From Trichlorobacter ammonificans (lineage in GTDB: Bacteria > Desulfobacterota > Desulfuromonadia > Geobacterales > Pseudopelobacteraceae): a DNA stretch of 64,000 bases. The stretch is taken from contig NZ_OW150024.1 of assembly GCF_933509905.1 (NCBI RefSeq), positions 2,344,001 to 2,408,000 on the forward strand, in the 5' to 3' direction. Position 1 is the first letter of the stretch, and the number at the start of each line of letters is the position of its first letter. Shown in pieces: positions 1 through 8,247 of the stretch. A program made the position numbers and the translations under genes. Under the pieces are notes generated by a model. That model was not told where the DNA came from and searched no databases. It saw only the letters and a program-made list of their open reading frames with translations.

Positions 1-1
1 T

Positions 2-595
2 GCGGCCAAGGAACTGACCTCCACCTTCCTGGAGGCGGTCATCGCACCCGGTTACGACGAGGAAGCCCTGGCCATCTTCACCGCCAAGAAGAACGTGCGG
101 GTCATGCAGGTGCCGCTTTTGGGCGACCAGCTCCAGACCGGCTACGACCTGAAGCGGGTGGTGGGCGGCCTGCTGCTGCAGGGACGGGACCTGGGCATGG
201 TCAACGCCACGGACTGCAAGGTGGTCACCAGCCGGGCTCCCAGCACCACGGAACTGGAGGCCCTTGATTTTGCCTGGCGGGTCTGCAAGCACGTCAAGTC
301 CAACGCCATTGTCTTCACCAGCAAGGACCAGACCGTCGGTATCGGTGCCGGCCAGATGTCCCGGGTCGACTCCTCCAAGATCGCCGTCCAGAAGGCGCTG
401 CTCCCCACCCAGGGAACGGTGCTGGCCTCCGACGCCTTTTTCCCGTTCCGGGACGGGGTCGATGCCGCGGCTGAAGCCGGTGTCACCGCCATCATCCAGC
501 CGGGCGGCAGCGTGCGGGACGAAGAGGTGATCCAGGCGGCCAATGAGCACGGCATTGCCATGATCTTCACGTCGATGCGACACTTCAGACATTAA
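2..595 (+). CDS. purH: Bifunctional purine biosynthesis protein PurH, C-terminal part (gene starts before the window)
   Basis: The open frame enters from the left edge and ends at a TAA. The encoded about 197 residues match the C-terminal AICAR formyltransferase domain of PurH: a VVTSRAPS stretch, a [10 protein letters not shown] strand followed by [12 protein letters not shown], then [20 protein letters not shown] and a terminal TSMRHFRH. Those last blocks are highly conserved in the family. PurH performs the last two steps of IMP synthesis, formylation of AICAR and ring closure by IMP cyclohydrolase. The cyclohydrolase half lies outside the window. purD follows on the same strand after about 160 bases that hold a large palindrome. 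The 5' end is simply cut off by the window. Confidence 0.96.
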   Translation, partial: AAKELTSTFLEAVIAPGYDEEALAIFTAKKNVRVMQVPLLGDQLQTGYDLKRVVGGLLLQGRDLGMVNATDCKVVTSRAPSTTELEALDFAWRVCKHVKSNAIVFTSKDQTVGIGAGQMSRVDSSKIAVQKALLPTQGTVLASDAFFPFRDGVDAAAEAGVTAIIQPGGSVRDEEVIQAANEHGIAMIFTSMRHFRH

Positions 596-616
596 CAAAT
601 TCTTGAATGACCCATG

Positions 617-735
617 GGTTGCTCAAAAATAGTCAGATCGTCGCACCCGCAGAAAAGTCCCGCGGAGGCGTAGCAGCGCTACGCCGCACAAGGGGTTTTC
701 GAGGACGGCGGCGAGATGGCTGTTTTTCAGCAACC
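617..735. repeat. Large imperfect intergenic palindrome between purH and purD
   Basis: The outer arms at 617-643 and 709-735 are near reverse complements (GGTTGCTcAAAAAtAG... against ...CTGTTTTTCAGCAACC). The centre carries a perfect 8-bp stem, GGCGTAGC-AGC-GCTACGCC, at 667-685. It fills almost the whole purH-purD spacer and ends a few bases before the purD ribosome-binding site. It could fold as a long RNA hairpin in the purH-purD transcript or be a copy of a dispersed palindromic element. No second copy was found in this window. Confidence 0.7.
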
Positions 736-756
736 TATTCATAAGAGGTGAACAGT

Positions 757-2028
757 ATGAAAGTTCTGGTTGTGGGCGGCGGTGGCCGCGAACATGCCCT
801 GGTCTGGAAAATCGCCCAGTCGCCGCTGGTGACCACGGTGTTCTGTGCGCCGGGCAACCCCGGCACGGCGGGTCTGGCCACCAACCTGCCGATCGCCGTG
901 GATGAGATCGACAAGCTGCTGGGATTTGCCAAAAAGGAAGGGATCGACCTGACCGTGGTGGGTCCCGAACTGCCCCTGTCCCTGGGGATCGTGGACCTGT
1001 TCCAGGAATACGGCCTTACGGTGTTCGGTCCCAGCCGGGCCGCTGCCCGCATCGAGGCCAGCAAGGCGTTCTCCAAGGACCTGATGAAGAAGTACGGCAT
1101 CCCCACCGCGGCCTACGACGTCTTCACCGAAATCGATCCGGCCCTGGCCTTTATCCGCGCGACCGGCGCGCCGATCGTGGTCAAGGCCGACGGTCTGGCC
1201 GCCGGCAAGGGGGTAGTGGTGGCCCGCACCGAGGAGGAGGCTGAGGAGGCCGTTCGGGAGATGCTCTCCGGCAACGCCTTCGGCTCCGCCGGTTCCCGGG
1301 TGGTGATCGAGGAGTTTCTGGAGGGGGAGGAGGCGTCCTTCCTGGCCATCACCGACGGCAAACAGGTCATTCCCCTGGCCTCGGCCCAGGACCACAAGGC
1401 GATCTTCGATAACGACCAGGGCCCCAACACCGGCGGCATGGGGGCCTATTCGCCGGCTCCGGTGGTGACCCCCGACGTGCATGCCGTTGCCATGGCCGAG
1501 GTGGTACAGCGGGCGGTGGACGGCATGGCTGCGGAAGGCTGTCCCTACCGCGGTATTCTTTACGCCGGCCTGATGGTGAAGGACGGCCGGGTCAAGACCC
1601 TGGAGTTCAACGCCCGCTTCGGCGACCCGGAATGCCAGCCGCTTTTGATGCGGATGCAGTCGGACATCGTACCGCTGTTGCTGGCGGTGGCGGAAGGGGA
1701 CCTCTCCGGCAAGGAGATTCAGTGGCATGACCAGGCGGCGGTCTGCGTGGTCATGGCCGCCGAAGGCTACCCCGGCGATTACCCCAAAGGAGACGTGATT
1801 ACCGGAATTGAGGCAGCAAACGCCGGTGAGGGGACCACCGTCTTCCACGCCGGCACCGCCGAAAGGGACGGCGCCATTGTCACCAACGGCGGCAGGGTGC
1901 TGGGGGTCACTGCTCTGGGGGACACCGTTGCCGAAGCCATACAGCGGGCTTACCGGGCGGTGGACCTGATTTCCTGGCGGGGCGAGCAGCACCGCGGCGA
2001 TATCGGCCAAAAGGCGCTCAACCGCTAA
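757..2028 (+). CDS. purD: Phosphoribosylamine-glycine ligase (GAR synthetase)
   Basis: This 423-residue ATP-grasp enzyme joins glycine to phosphoribosylamine in step two of purine synthesis. The N-terminal domain begins MKVLVVGGGGREHAL, the family signature. The ATP-grasp region shows VKADGLAAGKGVVVA near residue 145 and FNARFGDPECQPLL near residue 285, with the metal and ATP ligands in place. Length is normal. I chose ATG 757 rather than the in-frame GTG at 748 because AAGAGGTG (743-750) is correctly spaced from 757 and overlaps the GTG. It follows purH on the same strand, a common purine gene order in Geobacter relatives. Confidence 0.96.
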   Translation: MKVLVVGGGGREHALVWKIAQSPLVTTVFCAPGNPGTAGLATNLPIAVDEIDKLLGFAKKEGIDLTVVGPELPLSLGIVDLFQEYGLTVFGPSRAAARIEASKAFSKDLMKKYGIPTAAYDVFTEIDPALAFIRATGAPIVVKADGLAAGKGVVVARTEEEAEEAVREMLSGNAFGSAGSRVVIEEFLEGEEASFLAITDGKQVIPLASAQDHKAIFDNDQGPNTGGMGAYSPAPVVTPDVHAVAMAEVVQRAVDGMAAEGCPYRGILYAGLMVKDGRVKTLEFNARFGDPECQPLLMRMQSDIVPLLLAVAEGDLSGKEIQWHDQAAVCVVMAAEGYPGDYPKGDVITGIEAANAGEGTTVFHAGTAERDGAIVTNGGRVLGVTALGDTVAEAIQRAYRAVDLISWRGEQHRGDIGQKALNR

Positions 2029-2054
2029 CTCCTTGCCATTGGTACGCAATATGC

Positions 2055-2083
2055 TTGACATGGCGCAACGGGCTGTGATTTAG
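2055..2083 (+). promoter_or_regulatory. Possible sigma-70 promoter for the triheme cytochrome gene
   Basis: A perfect -35 hexamer TTGACA (2055-2060) is followed 17 bases later by ATTTAG, a poor -10. It lies about 45 bases upstream of the cytochrome start in the gap after purD, where a promoter is expected. The strength of the -10 is doubtful. Confidence 0.35.
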
Positions 2084-2126
2084 TTCCAGCATATTTTGTT
2101 TACACTTATTTAAGGAGGTAGTTTCA

Positions 2127-2402
2127 ATGAAAAAGATCGCTCTGACCCTGATCGCCCTGATCGCTTTTTCCGGCGCCGCGTTCGCCGCTGCTCAGGACAG
2201 CTATGAGTACAAAGGCGGCAACATGGGCAAAGTAGCCTTCCCCCACAAGAAGCATATGGCGCTGGGCTGTGCCAAGTGCCATGAAGGCGCCCCCAAGAAG
2301 ATCGAGATCAACAAGGGCGTTGCCCATGACCAGCTCTGCCTCAAGTGCCACAAGGCCGAGAACAAGGGCCCCAAGGGCTGCAAGGACTGTCACAAGAAGT
2401 AA
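2127..2402 (+). CDS. Periplasmic triheme cytochrome c7 of the PpcA family
   Basis: The 91-residue precursor has a Sec signal peptide (KK, hydrophobic core, cleavage near AFA-AAQ) and three heme-binding motifs, CAKCH, CLKCH and CKDCH. Extra distal His ligands appear in FPHKKHM and VAHDQ. Size, heme number and the lysine-rich C-terminus (CKDCHKK) match the PpcA-type cytochromes of Geobacter. These are periplasmic electron carriers between inner-membrane quinol oxidases and outer-membrane conduits during metal or electrode respiration. A strong TAAGGAGG ribosome-binding site lies 7-8 bases before ATG. The gene is monocistronic, closed by a terminator. Which of the several ppc paralogues it corresponds to cannot be decided here. 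Confidence 0.93.
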   Translation: MKKIALTLIALIAFSGAAFAAAQDSYEYKGGNMGKVAFPHKKHMALGCAKCHEGAPKKIEINKGVAHDQLCLKCHKAENKGPKGCKDCHKK

Positions 2403-2424
2403 GGCGCACACCATAGAGGTCGGG

Positions 2425-2454
2425 AAAGGGCGACGGACAACCGTCGCCCTTTTC
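2425..2454 (+). terminator. Rho-independent terminator after the cytochrome gene
   Basis: A stem AAAGGGCGACGG / CCGTCGCCCTTT with an ACAA loop is followed by TTTTC. It lies 23 bases after the cytochrome stop codon and is a canonical strong terminator. The following 170 bases (2455-2623) up to the ResB gene hold no gene I can support. Confidence 0.85.
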
Positions 2455-2653
2455 TTATTGCCGGCAGCTCCGACGAACTTCGCGGCATACTTCCCGCACT
2501 TCCAGCCGTTTCACCGATGGTTCCGGCAGCAGGCCCGGCCAAAAAATGCTACCAATTCACAGGCTGATATTGTATAAAGTTCCCTTGTCTTCAAGACTGA
2601 AAAGGTCGTAAACAAACCGGCCTTTGCCATCTCATTGCCACGGAGTACCCACC

Positions 2654-4024
2654 TTGAGCACGAACAATCAGCGCAGCTTTGTCCAACGCCTCTGGGACTT
2701 TTTCTGTTCCCTCAAACTAACCCTTTTCCTGCTGATCACCCTGGCCGTCACCTCCATCATCGGCACCATCATCCCCCAGTATCCCAACATTGACGAACGG
2801 TACTGGGCCACCATCAGCGCCGGCAAAAAAGCCCTGTACGAAAGCCTCGGCTTTTTCGACATGTACCACTCCTGGTGGTTCCTGGCATTCCTGACCCTGT
2901 TCAGCATCAACCTGATCACCTGCTCGATCCAGCGCCTGCCCCACGTCTTCAAGTTCGTCAGTGAGCCGCTGCTGGTGTTGCCGGAGGCCCAGCAGAAGAT
3001 CTTCCCGAACAGCGACCTCAAACTTTCCACCGGCCTGGAGGAAAGCAAGGAACGCCTGGCTGCCTTCCTGTCCGCCGAGTTTGCTACCCCGGTGATCACC
3101 AAGGTGGAGCATCAGTACCACCTCTTCGCCCAAAAGAACGCCTGGTGCCGCCTGGGGGTCTACATCGTCCATTTCAGCATCCTGGTGATCTTCGTCGGCG
3201 CCATGATCGGCAATCTGTTCGGCTACAAGGGATTCGTCGCCATCGTCGAGGGCGAGACCGTCAACAGCATCCAGCTGCGCAACGGCAAGACCGCCCCCTT
3301 GGGTTTTGAAGTCCGTTGCGACCAGTTCACGGTCAGCTACTACGATGCTCCCGGTGGCGGCGGCCCCAGCAAGATGCCCAAGGAGTTCAAGAGCATTCTG
3401 ACCGTTACGGAGAACGGCGCGGAAGTACCGAACTACAAGCACGTCCGTCTGGTGGTCAACGATCCGATGACCTACAAGGGGATCACCTTCTACCAGTCCA
3501 GCTACGGCCAAGCCAACGACCCCAGCACCTTCTTCTTCACGGTGCGGGACCGCACCAGCGGCAAGACCGAACAGCTGGCCCTGCGCCCCGGCGTCCCCTC
3601 CCGCCTGCCCGACGGCCGCAGCGCCTCCATCGTCGACCTGACCGACAACCCCGGCGAAGGGTTGGCGGCAGTGCTCTCCGTAGGCAGCCAAGGGGGGCAA
3701 CCGAACTTCTTCAAAGTGTTCAGGGAGAACCCCACCCTTGACGACCTGCGCGGCGACCGCCTGATCTTCTCCTTCACCGGCACCGACGCCCGCCAGTACA
3801 CCGGCCTGCAGGTCAACAAGGACCCCGGTGTCTGGGTGGTCTGGACCGGCTGTATCATGATGTGCGCAGGCCTCTGCGTCGCCTTCTTCATGTCCCACAA
3901 GCGGGTCTGGATTGTCCTTTCCAACGGCCATGCCCGGATTTTCGGCAACGCCAGCAAGAACCAGCCTGCCTTCAAAACCGAATTCGAAGCCCTGACCGAT
4001 AAGCTGCACAGCCAGAACATCTAA
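2654..4024 (+). CDS. resB: Cytochrome c biogenesis protein ResB (System II, Ccs1)
   Basis: This about 456-residue membrane protein fits the ResB/Ccs1 family. It has an N-terminal hydrophobic helix ending in the typical SIIGTIIPQ, a second helix around WWFLAFLTLFSINLITCS, a third near YIVHFSILVIFVGAMIGNLFGYKG, a large soluble domain, and a last helix WVVWTGCIMMCAGLCVAFFMSHKR. With CcsA/ResC it forms the System II synthase that exports heme and attaches it to CXXCH motifs. That fits the multiheme cytochrome just upstream. The frame is open from TTG 2624, but TTG 2654 has a better spaced CGGAG, so I use 2654. ccsB follows 14 bases downstream. Confidence 0.9.
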   Translation: MSTNNQRSFVQRLWDFFCSLKLTLFLLITLAVTSIIGTIIPQYPNIDERYWATISAGKKALYESLGFFDMYHSWWFLAFLTLFSINLITCSIQRLPHVFKFVSEPLLVLPEAQQKIFPNSDLKLSTGLEESKERLAAFLSAEFATPVITKVEHQYHLFAQKNAWCRLGVYIVHFSILVIFVGAMIGNLFGYKGFVAIVEGETVNSIQLRNGKTAPLGFEVRCDQFTVSYYDAPGGGGPSKMPKEFKSILTVTENGAEVPNYKHVRLVVNDPMTYKGITFYQSSYGQANDPSTFFFTVRDRTSGKTEQLALRPGVPSRLPDGRSASIVDLTDNPGEGLAAVLSVGSQGGQPNFFKVFRENPTLDDLRGDRLIFSFTGTDARQYTGLQVNKDPGVWVVWTGCIMMCAGLCVAFFMSHKRVWIVLSNGHARIFGNASKNQPAFKTEFEALTDKLHSQNI

Positions 4025-4038
4025 CGAGGGAACCGCCT

Positions 4039-4890
4039 ATGCTGAGTGCAAAACTGTTCAACATCACCACCATTTTCTACATGGCCTCCACCCTGGCCTT
4101 CCTGGGGTACCTGGCCGGTCGCAATAAAAACGTCGGCCTGGGCGGCGTCGTCCTGGCCTGGGGCGGTTTTGCCATCCACACCGCCGCCACCCTGCTGCGC
4201 TGGAAGGAATCCTACGACATCGGCCTGGGACACGCCCCGCTCTCCAACCTCTACGAGTCGGTGGTCTTCTTTGCCTGGAGCACCGTGCTGATTTTCGGGC
4301 TGATCGATGCCAAGTACAAGTACCGGGTCATCGGCGCCTTTGTCATGCCCTTTGCCCTGCTGGCCATGGCCTGGGGCCAGCTGTATCTTCCCACCGACAT
4401 CAACCCGCTGATGCCGGCCCTGCAGAGCAACTGGCTGCTCTACCACGTGCTGACCTGCTTTCTGGGCTATGCCGCCTTTGCGGTGGCCTGCGGCGTCTCC
4501 ATCATGTACCTGATCAAGGCGAAGAACGAGGAGAAGGGGACGGCGGCAGCCGGCAGCGTTGTCTCCCAGTTCCCGCCCACCAAGGTGCTGGATGAGCTGA
4601 ACTACAAGGCGATCATGATCGGCTTTCCGCTCTTGACCCTGGGGATCATCACCGGCGCGGCCTGGGCCAACTACGCCTGGGGCACCTACTGGAGCTGGGA
4701 CCCGAAGGAGACCTGGTCCCTGATCGTCTGGTTCATCTATGCTGCGTTCCTGCACGCCCGCTTCACCAAGGGGTGGGTGGGCAAGCGGGCCGCCTGGCTC
4801 TCCATCATCGGTTTTGCCGCCACCATCTTCTGCTACCTGGGGGTGAACCTGCTGTTGTCCGGTCTGCACAGCTACGGCGGTATGAATTAA
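4039..4890 (+). CDS. ccsB: Cytochrome c biogenesis protein CcsB/CcsA (ResC), heme handling subunit
   Basis: This 283-residue polytopic membrane protein carries the tryptophan-rich heme-binding signature WGTYWSWDPKETW (about residues 214-226) that defines the CcsA/CcmF/ResC superfamily. Conserved His candidates are H42-type IHTAAT, YHVLTCF and LHARF. It is the heme channel partner of ResB in System II cytochrome c maturation. The gene lies directly after resB and the pair forms a two-gene operon ended by a strong terminator. Length is normal for the short bacterial CcsA type. Confidence 0.94.
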   Translation: MLSAKLFNITTIFYMASTLAFLGYLAGRNKNVGLGGVVLAWGGFAIHTAATLLRWKESYDIGLGHAPLSNLYESVVFFAWSTVLIFGLIDAKYKYRVIGAFVMPFALLAMAWGQLYLPTDINPLMPALQSNWLLYHVLTCFLGYAAFAVACGVSIMYLIKAKNEEKGTAAAGSVVSQFPPTKVLDELNYKAIMIGFPLLTLGIITGAAWANYAWGTYWSWDPKETWSLIVWFIYAAFLHARFTKGWVGKRAAWLSIIGFAATIFCYLGVNLLLSGLHSYGGMN

Positions 4891-4940
4891 CGGGAATTAT
4901 CTTTTTCCTCCCCGCCTCACCGAGGAGCGAAACACGTTCA

Positions 4941-4968
4941 GGAAAAACCGGGGTCACCCGGTTTTTCC
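4941..4968 (+). terminator. Strong terminator separating resB-ccsB from the polysaccharide operon
   Basis: There is a perfect 12-bp stem GGAAAAACCGGG / CCCGGTTTTTCC with a GTCA loop. The A/T tracts on both sides allow termination in either direction. It lies 50 bases after ccsB and 15 bases before the first glycosyltransferase. Confidence 0.8.
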
Positions 4969-4983
4969 ATTTGCGGCAGCATC

Positions 4984-6057
4984 ATGATTTCTTTTTCCAT
5001 TGTGATACCGGTTAAACCCGGGGTGGTCCCGCAGGCGGTCAAGCGGCTCTCCCCCCTTGCCCAGTCCCGCGAGGCCCTGGAACTGCTGGTGGCCGAGGGG
5101 ACCTGCCCCAGCCGCCAGCGCAACGAGGCGGTGCGGCAGGCACGAGGCGAGATCGTCTACTTCCTGGATGACGACTCCCTGGTGCCCCCCGACTGCTTGC
5201 AACGGCTGGCCGGTCATTTTGCCGACCCCGCCGTGGCGGCGGTGGGGGGGCCCTCCCTGACTCCGACCGACGACTCCCTGCTGCAGCGGGCCATAGGCGC
5301 GGCGCTGGCCTCACCCCTCGGCGCCGGGGGCGTCTGCAACCGCTACCGCAGCACCGGCACGGTCCGGCGCACCACGGAACGGGAACTGATCCTCTGCAAC
5401 CTGGCGGTACGGCGCGAGGTTTTTCTGGCCTGCGGCGGCTTCGACGAGCGGCTGTACCCCAACGAGGAGAACGAGTTCCTCGACCGGCTGGCGGCCACCG
5501 ACAGCCTGCTGCTGCACGACCCGCTGCTGACCGTGCAGCGCAGCCAGCGGGCAAGCCTGACCGCCTTTTTGTACCAGATGTTCCGCTACGGCCGGGGCCG
5601 GGCCCAGCAGACCCGCATTGCCGGCGTCACGGGAATCATGCCCTTCGCCCCGCTGCTGCTGCTGCTCTACCTGCTGTCGCTGCCCCTGCTGTCGCTGCCC
5701 CTGCTGTCGCTGCCCCTGCTGTCGCTGCCCCTGCTGTCGCTGCCCCTGCTGTCGCTGCCCCTGCTGTCGCTGCCCCTGGTGTCGCTGCCCCTGGTGTCGC
5801 TGCCCCTGGTGTCGCTGCCGTTGTGGCGTATTCCGTTGCTGCTCTACGCCGGCATACTGCTGGCAGCACCGCTCTTTGCCGATCGCAATACCCACGGGAG
5901 ACCGGCGCTCCTGGCGCTGCCGCTGCTGATCCCCCTGCTGCATCTCGCCAACGGCGCGGGGCTTTTGGCCGGGTTTCTGCTCCCCATGCCAAAACGGCCA
6001 TGCTATAAGGAGGGAGCGGTGACCATTCGCCGCATCCCCTGTACCGGAGCCCCCTGA
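4984..6057 (+). CDS. Family 2 glycosyltransferase with a C-terminal membrane segment containing an LLSLP tandem repeat
   Basis: The protein starts FSIVIPVKPG, a GT2 nucleotide-sugar fold. An acidic cluster YFLDDDSLVPP (near residue 60) fits the DXD metal site, and NEENEFLDRL (about residue 160) fits the ED acceptor region. The C-terminal third is hydrophobic and contains ten copies of a 5-residue unit (residues 230-279: seven LLSLP, then three LVSLP) encoded by a 15-bp DNA repeat. A final helix follows. It probably adds a sugar to a lipid-linked or membrane-bound glycan. Substrate cannot be predicted. It opens the polysaccharide operon and overlaps the next gene by one base (TGATG). Confidence 0.85.
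   Translation: MISFSIVIPVKPGVVPQAVKRLSPLAQSREALELLVAEGTCPSRQRNEAVRQARGEIVYFLDDDSLVPPDCLQRLAGHFADPAVAAVGGPSLTPTDDSLLQRAIGAALASPLGAGGVCNRYRSTGTVRRTTERELILCNLAVRREVFLACGGFDERLYPNEENEFLDRLAATDSLLLHDPLLTVQRSQRASLTAFLYQMFRYGRGRAQQTRIAGVTGIMPFAPLLLLLYLLSLPLLSLPLLSLPLLSLPLLSLPLLSLPLLSLPLVSLPLVSLPLVSLPLWRIPLLLYAGILLAAPLFADRNTHGRPALLALPLLIPLLHLANGAGLLAGFLLPMPKRPCYKEGAVTIRRIPCTGAP
5671..5820 (+). repeat. In-frame 15-bp tandem repeat, ten copies, inside the GT2 gene
   Basis: The unit CTGCTGTCGCTGCCC is repeated without change seven times (5671-5775). Three variants with CTGGTG (5776-5820) follow, the last ending CCG. The unit length is a multiple of three, so copy changes keep the frame and only lengthen or shorten a hydrophobic, proline-punctuated membrane stretch. 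Identity of the seven copies at all wobble positions points to recent slippage expansion. Confidence 0.95.
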
Positions 6058-7013
6058 TGGATCTGAGCATCGTCATACCGATCTACTACGAAGAAGAGAA
6101 CATCCGCCCCCTCTACCGCGCCGTGACCGAAACCCTGGACCCCACCGGCCTGAGCTACGAAATCATCGCCGTGGATGACGGCTCCGGCGACGGTTCCTTC
6201 GGCATTCTGAAGGAGCTGGCCCTGCAGGACTCCCGGCTGCGGGTGATCCGCTTCCGCCGCAACTTCGGCCAGACCGCCGCCATGTCGGCGGGGTTCGAGG
6301 CGGCCCGCGGTGCGGTTATCGTGCCGATGGACGGCGACCTGCAGAACGATCCCGCCGATATCCCGCTGTTGCTGGCAAAGATCCGGGAAGGCTACGACGT
6401 GGTCTCCGGCTGGCGCCGGGACCGCCAGGACGCCTTTGTCAGCCGCACTCTCCCCTCCCGCATCGCCAACGGCCTGATCTCCCGCATGACCGGCGTGCAC
6501 CTGCACGACTACGGCTGCACCCTCAAGGCCTACCGCCGGGAGGTGCTGGAGGGGATCGGTCTGTACGGCGAAATGCACCGGTTCGTGCCGGCCCTGGCCT
6601 CGCGGGTGGGAGCACGGGTGACGGAGCTGCCGGTGCGCCACCACCCCCGGCGCTTCGGGCAGAGCAAGTACGGCATTTCCCGCACCATGCGGGTGATCCT
6701 GGATCTGATCACGGTCCGCTTCCTGCTCTCCTACGCCACCAAGCCGATCCAGCTCTTCGGCAAGTGGGGGATCTACTGTTTTCTCATGGCCTGCGGCAGC
6801 GGCGGCGCCACCCTGTACATGAAAATTTTCGGCGGCCACAGCATGAACCGCAACCCGCTGCTGATCCTCACCGCGTTCCTGCTGTTCATGGGGGTGCAGT
6901 TCATCGCGCTGGGACTGCTGGGAGAGCTGAACGCCCGCACCTGGTACGAATCTCAGGGGAAGCCGGTCTACGCGGTGCGCGAACGGCTGAACGAACCGGA
7001 TGACCAAGCCTGA
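6057..7013 (+). CDS. Polyprenyl-phosphate glycosyltransferase, GT2 family (DPM1/ArnC/GtrB type)
   Basis: This 318-residue protein has the GT2 N-terminal fold LSIVIPIYYEEENI, the nucleotide-binding VDDGSGDGS (about residue 39) and the metal motif DGDLQNDP (about residue 91). The acceptor region YGCTLKAYRREV and the GQSKYG segment are typical of polyprenyl-phosphate sugar transferases. Two C-terminal transmembrane helices follow (about residues 233-290). Such enzymes charge undecaprenyl phosphate with a sugar for later transfer in the periplasm. It overlaps its neighbours on both sides, so it is translationally coupled inside the polysaccharide operon. The sugar is unknown. Confidence 0.9.
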   Translation: MDLSIVIPIYYEEENIRPLYRAVTETLDPTGLSYEIIAVDDGSGDGSFGILKELALQDSRLRVIRFRRNFGQTAAMSAGFEAARGAVIVPMDGDLQNDPADIPLLLAKIREGYDVVSGWRRDRQDAFVSRTLPSRIANGLISRMTGVHLHDYGCTLKAYRREVLEGIGLYGEMHRFVPALASRVGARVTELPVRHHPRRFGQSKYGISRTMRVILDLITVRFLLSYATKPIQLFGKWGIYCFLMACGSGGATLYMKIFGGHSMNRNPLLILTAFLLFMGVQFIALGLLGELNARTWYESQGKPVYAVRERLNEPDDQA

Positions 7014-8211
7014 CCGGCCGCTGCACATCCTGATGCTGGCCCCCACCCCCTACTTTTCCGACCGGGGGTGCCATGTCAGGATATACGAGGAGGCCCGGGC
7101 CCTGCTGGCCCTGGGGCACCAAGTGCGGATCGTCGCCTACCACCTGGGCCGAGACCTGCCACCGGTGCCGGTGGACCGCACCCTCGCCGTCCCCTGGTAC
7201 CGCAAACAGGGGGCCGGCCCCTCCTGGCACAAGCCGTACCTTGACTTGCTGCTGCTGCTGACGGCGCTGCGGGTGGCCCGCGACTTCCGCCCGCACCTGA
7301 TCCATGCCCACCTCCATGAAGGGGTGCTGGCGGGCTGGCTCCCGGCCAAGCTCCTGCGGCTCCCGCTGCTCTTCGACTACCAGGGGAGCCTCACCGGCGA
7401 ATCCCTCAACCACGGCTTTTTCCGGCCCGGTTCCCTGCTGCACCGCTGCTTCGGCGCCCTGGAACGGCTCATCACCCGGCTGCCCGACCACACCATCACC
7501 AGTTCCACCCCCGGCCTCCATGAACTGCGCCAACAGTGGGGCGTTGCCGCGGAACGGGTGACGCCGCTGCCCGACGGGGTGGATACGGACGTATTCCGCC
7601 CCTTCCCCAGGGATGAGGCCCGCAGCCGTCTGACCGCACTGCTGGGATCACCGCCCCTGCCGCCGGAGCCGCTCATTGTCTACCTGGGGCTCCTGAACAG
7701 CTACCAGGGGATCGACCTGTTGCTGGAAGCGGCCCTGCTGCTAAAGCAGCGGTCCATTCCGTTTCAGCTGGTACTGATGGGGTTCCCGGACGAAGCGTAC
7801 CGCCTCAGGGTTGAAGAACTGGGACTCGATTCGCAGGTCCGTCTCACCGGCCGGATCGACTACGCCGAGGCAGCGCTGCTCCTTTCCGCCGGTGACCTGG
7901 CGGTCTCCCCCAAGCTTTCCGTCACCGAGGCCAACGGCAAGCTGCTCAACTACATGGCCTGCGGCCTGGCCACGGTCTGCTTCGACACTCAGGTCAACCG
8001 TGAGCTGCTGGGGGAGGACGGCTGCTATGCCGCAACCATCTCGGCCGCGGCCCTGGCGGACCGCCTGGCAGCGGCCCTGGCCGATCCGGCGGCGTTGCGG
8101 GAAACCGGCCAACGGCTGCGGCAGCGGGCCATCGAGCAGCACGCCTGGAGCCGGCGGGGGCAACAGCTGGCTGCCTGCTACCAAAAACTGCTCACCGCTG
8201 TATTTCCATGA
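7000..8211 (+). CDS. Glycosyltransferase family 4 protein
   Basis: This 403-residue GT-B protein has an N-terminal Rossmann half with HVRIYEEARALLALGHQVRIV and HAHLHEGVLAG. The C-terminal half has LPDGVDTDVFRPF, the YLGLLNSYQGIDLLLEA start, and the nucleotide-sugar binding stretch LAVSPKLSVTEANGKLLNYMACGLATVCFD. The usual E-x7-E is represented by E..NGK, a variant seen in some GT4 proteins. It probably adds one sugar of the repeat unit at the cytoplasmic face. It starts 14 bases inside the preceding gene, so the genes are co-translated. Confidence 0.9.
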   Translation: MTKPDRPLHILMLAPTPYFSDRGCHVRIYEEARALLALGHQVRIVAYHLGRDLPPVPVDRTLAVPWYRKQGAGPSWHKPYLDLLLLLTALRVARDFRPHLIHAHLHEGVLAGWLPAKLLRLPLLFDYQGSLTGESLNHGFFRPGSLLHRCFGALERLITRLPDHTITSSTPGLHELRQQWGVAAERVTPLPDGVDTDVFRPFPRDEARSRLTALLGSPPLPPEPLIVYLGLLNSYQGIDLLLEAALLLKQRSIPFQLVLMGFPDEAYRLRVEELGLDSQVRLTGRIDYAEAALLLSAGDLAVSPKLSVTEANGKLLNYMACGLATVCFDTQVNRELLGEDGCYAATISAAALADRLAAALADPAALRETGQRLRQRAIEQHAWSRRGQQLAACYQKLLTAVFP

Positions 8212-8240
8212 TTGCAAAACAGCCCGCACTGCGTTACTGT
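8212..8240 (+). promoter_or_regulatory. Possible internal promoter giving a leaderless message for the winged-helix regulator
   Basis: TTGCAA (8212-8217), a 17-base spacer and TACTGT (8235-8240) lie immediately after the GT4 stop codon. The expected transcription start, about 7 bases after the -10, falls at or next to ATG 8248. No Shine-Dalgarno sequence precedes that ATG. Based on sequence only. Confidence 0.35.
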
Positions 8241-8247
8241 TCACCCC

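Noticed and set aside
739-2061. 440-residue open frame on the minus strand over purD
   Set aside because: High-GC antisense shadow of purD. Its translation is rich in H, G, Q and R without any family pattern. The same applies to long antisense frames at 2717-4009, 4021-4869, 8748-9920, 33878-35728 and 54297-55658.
5671-5820. Tandem repeat considered as a CRISPR array
   Set aside because: The units are contiguous 15-mers without spacers and lie in frame inside a gene.
5039-5943. Antisense repeat-coding frames (GQRQQ or GAATA repeats) over the glycosyltransferase
   Set aside because: They only read the same 15-bp tandem repeat in other frames. The plus-strand frame has GT2 motifs.
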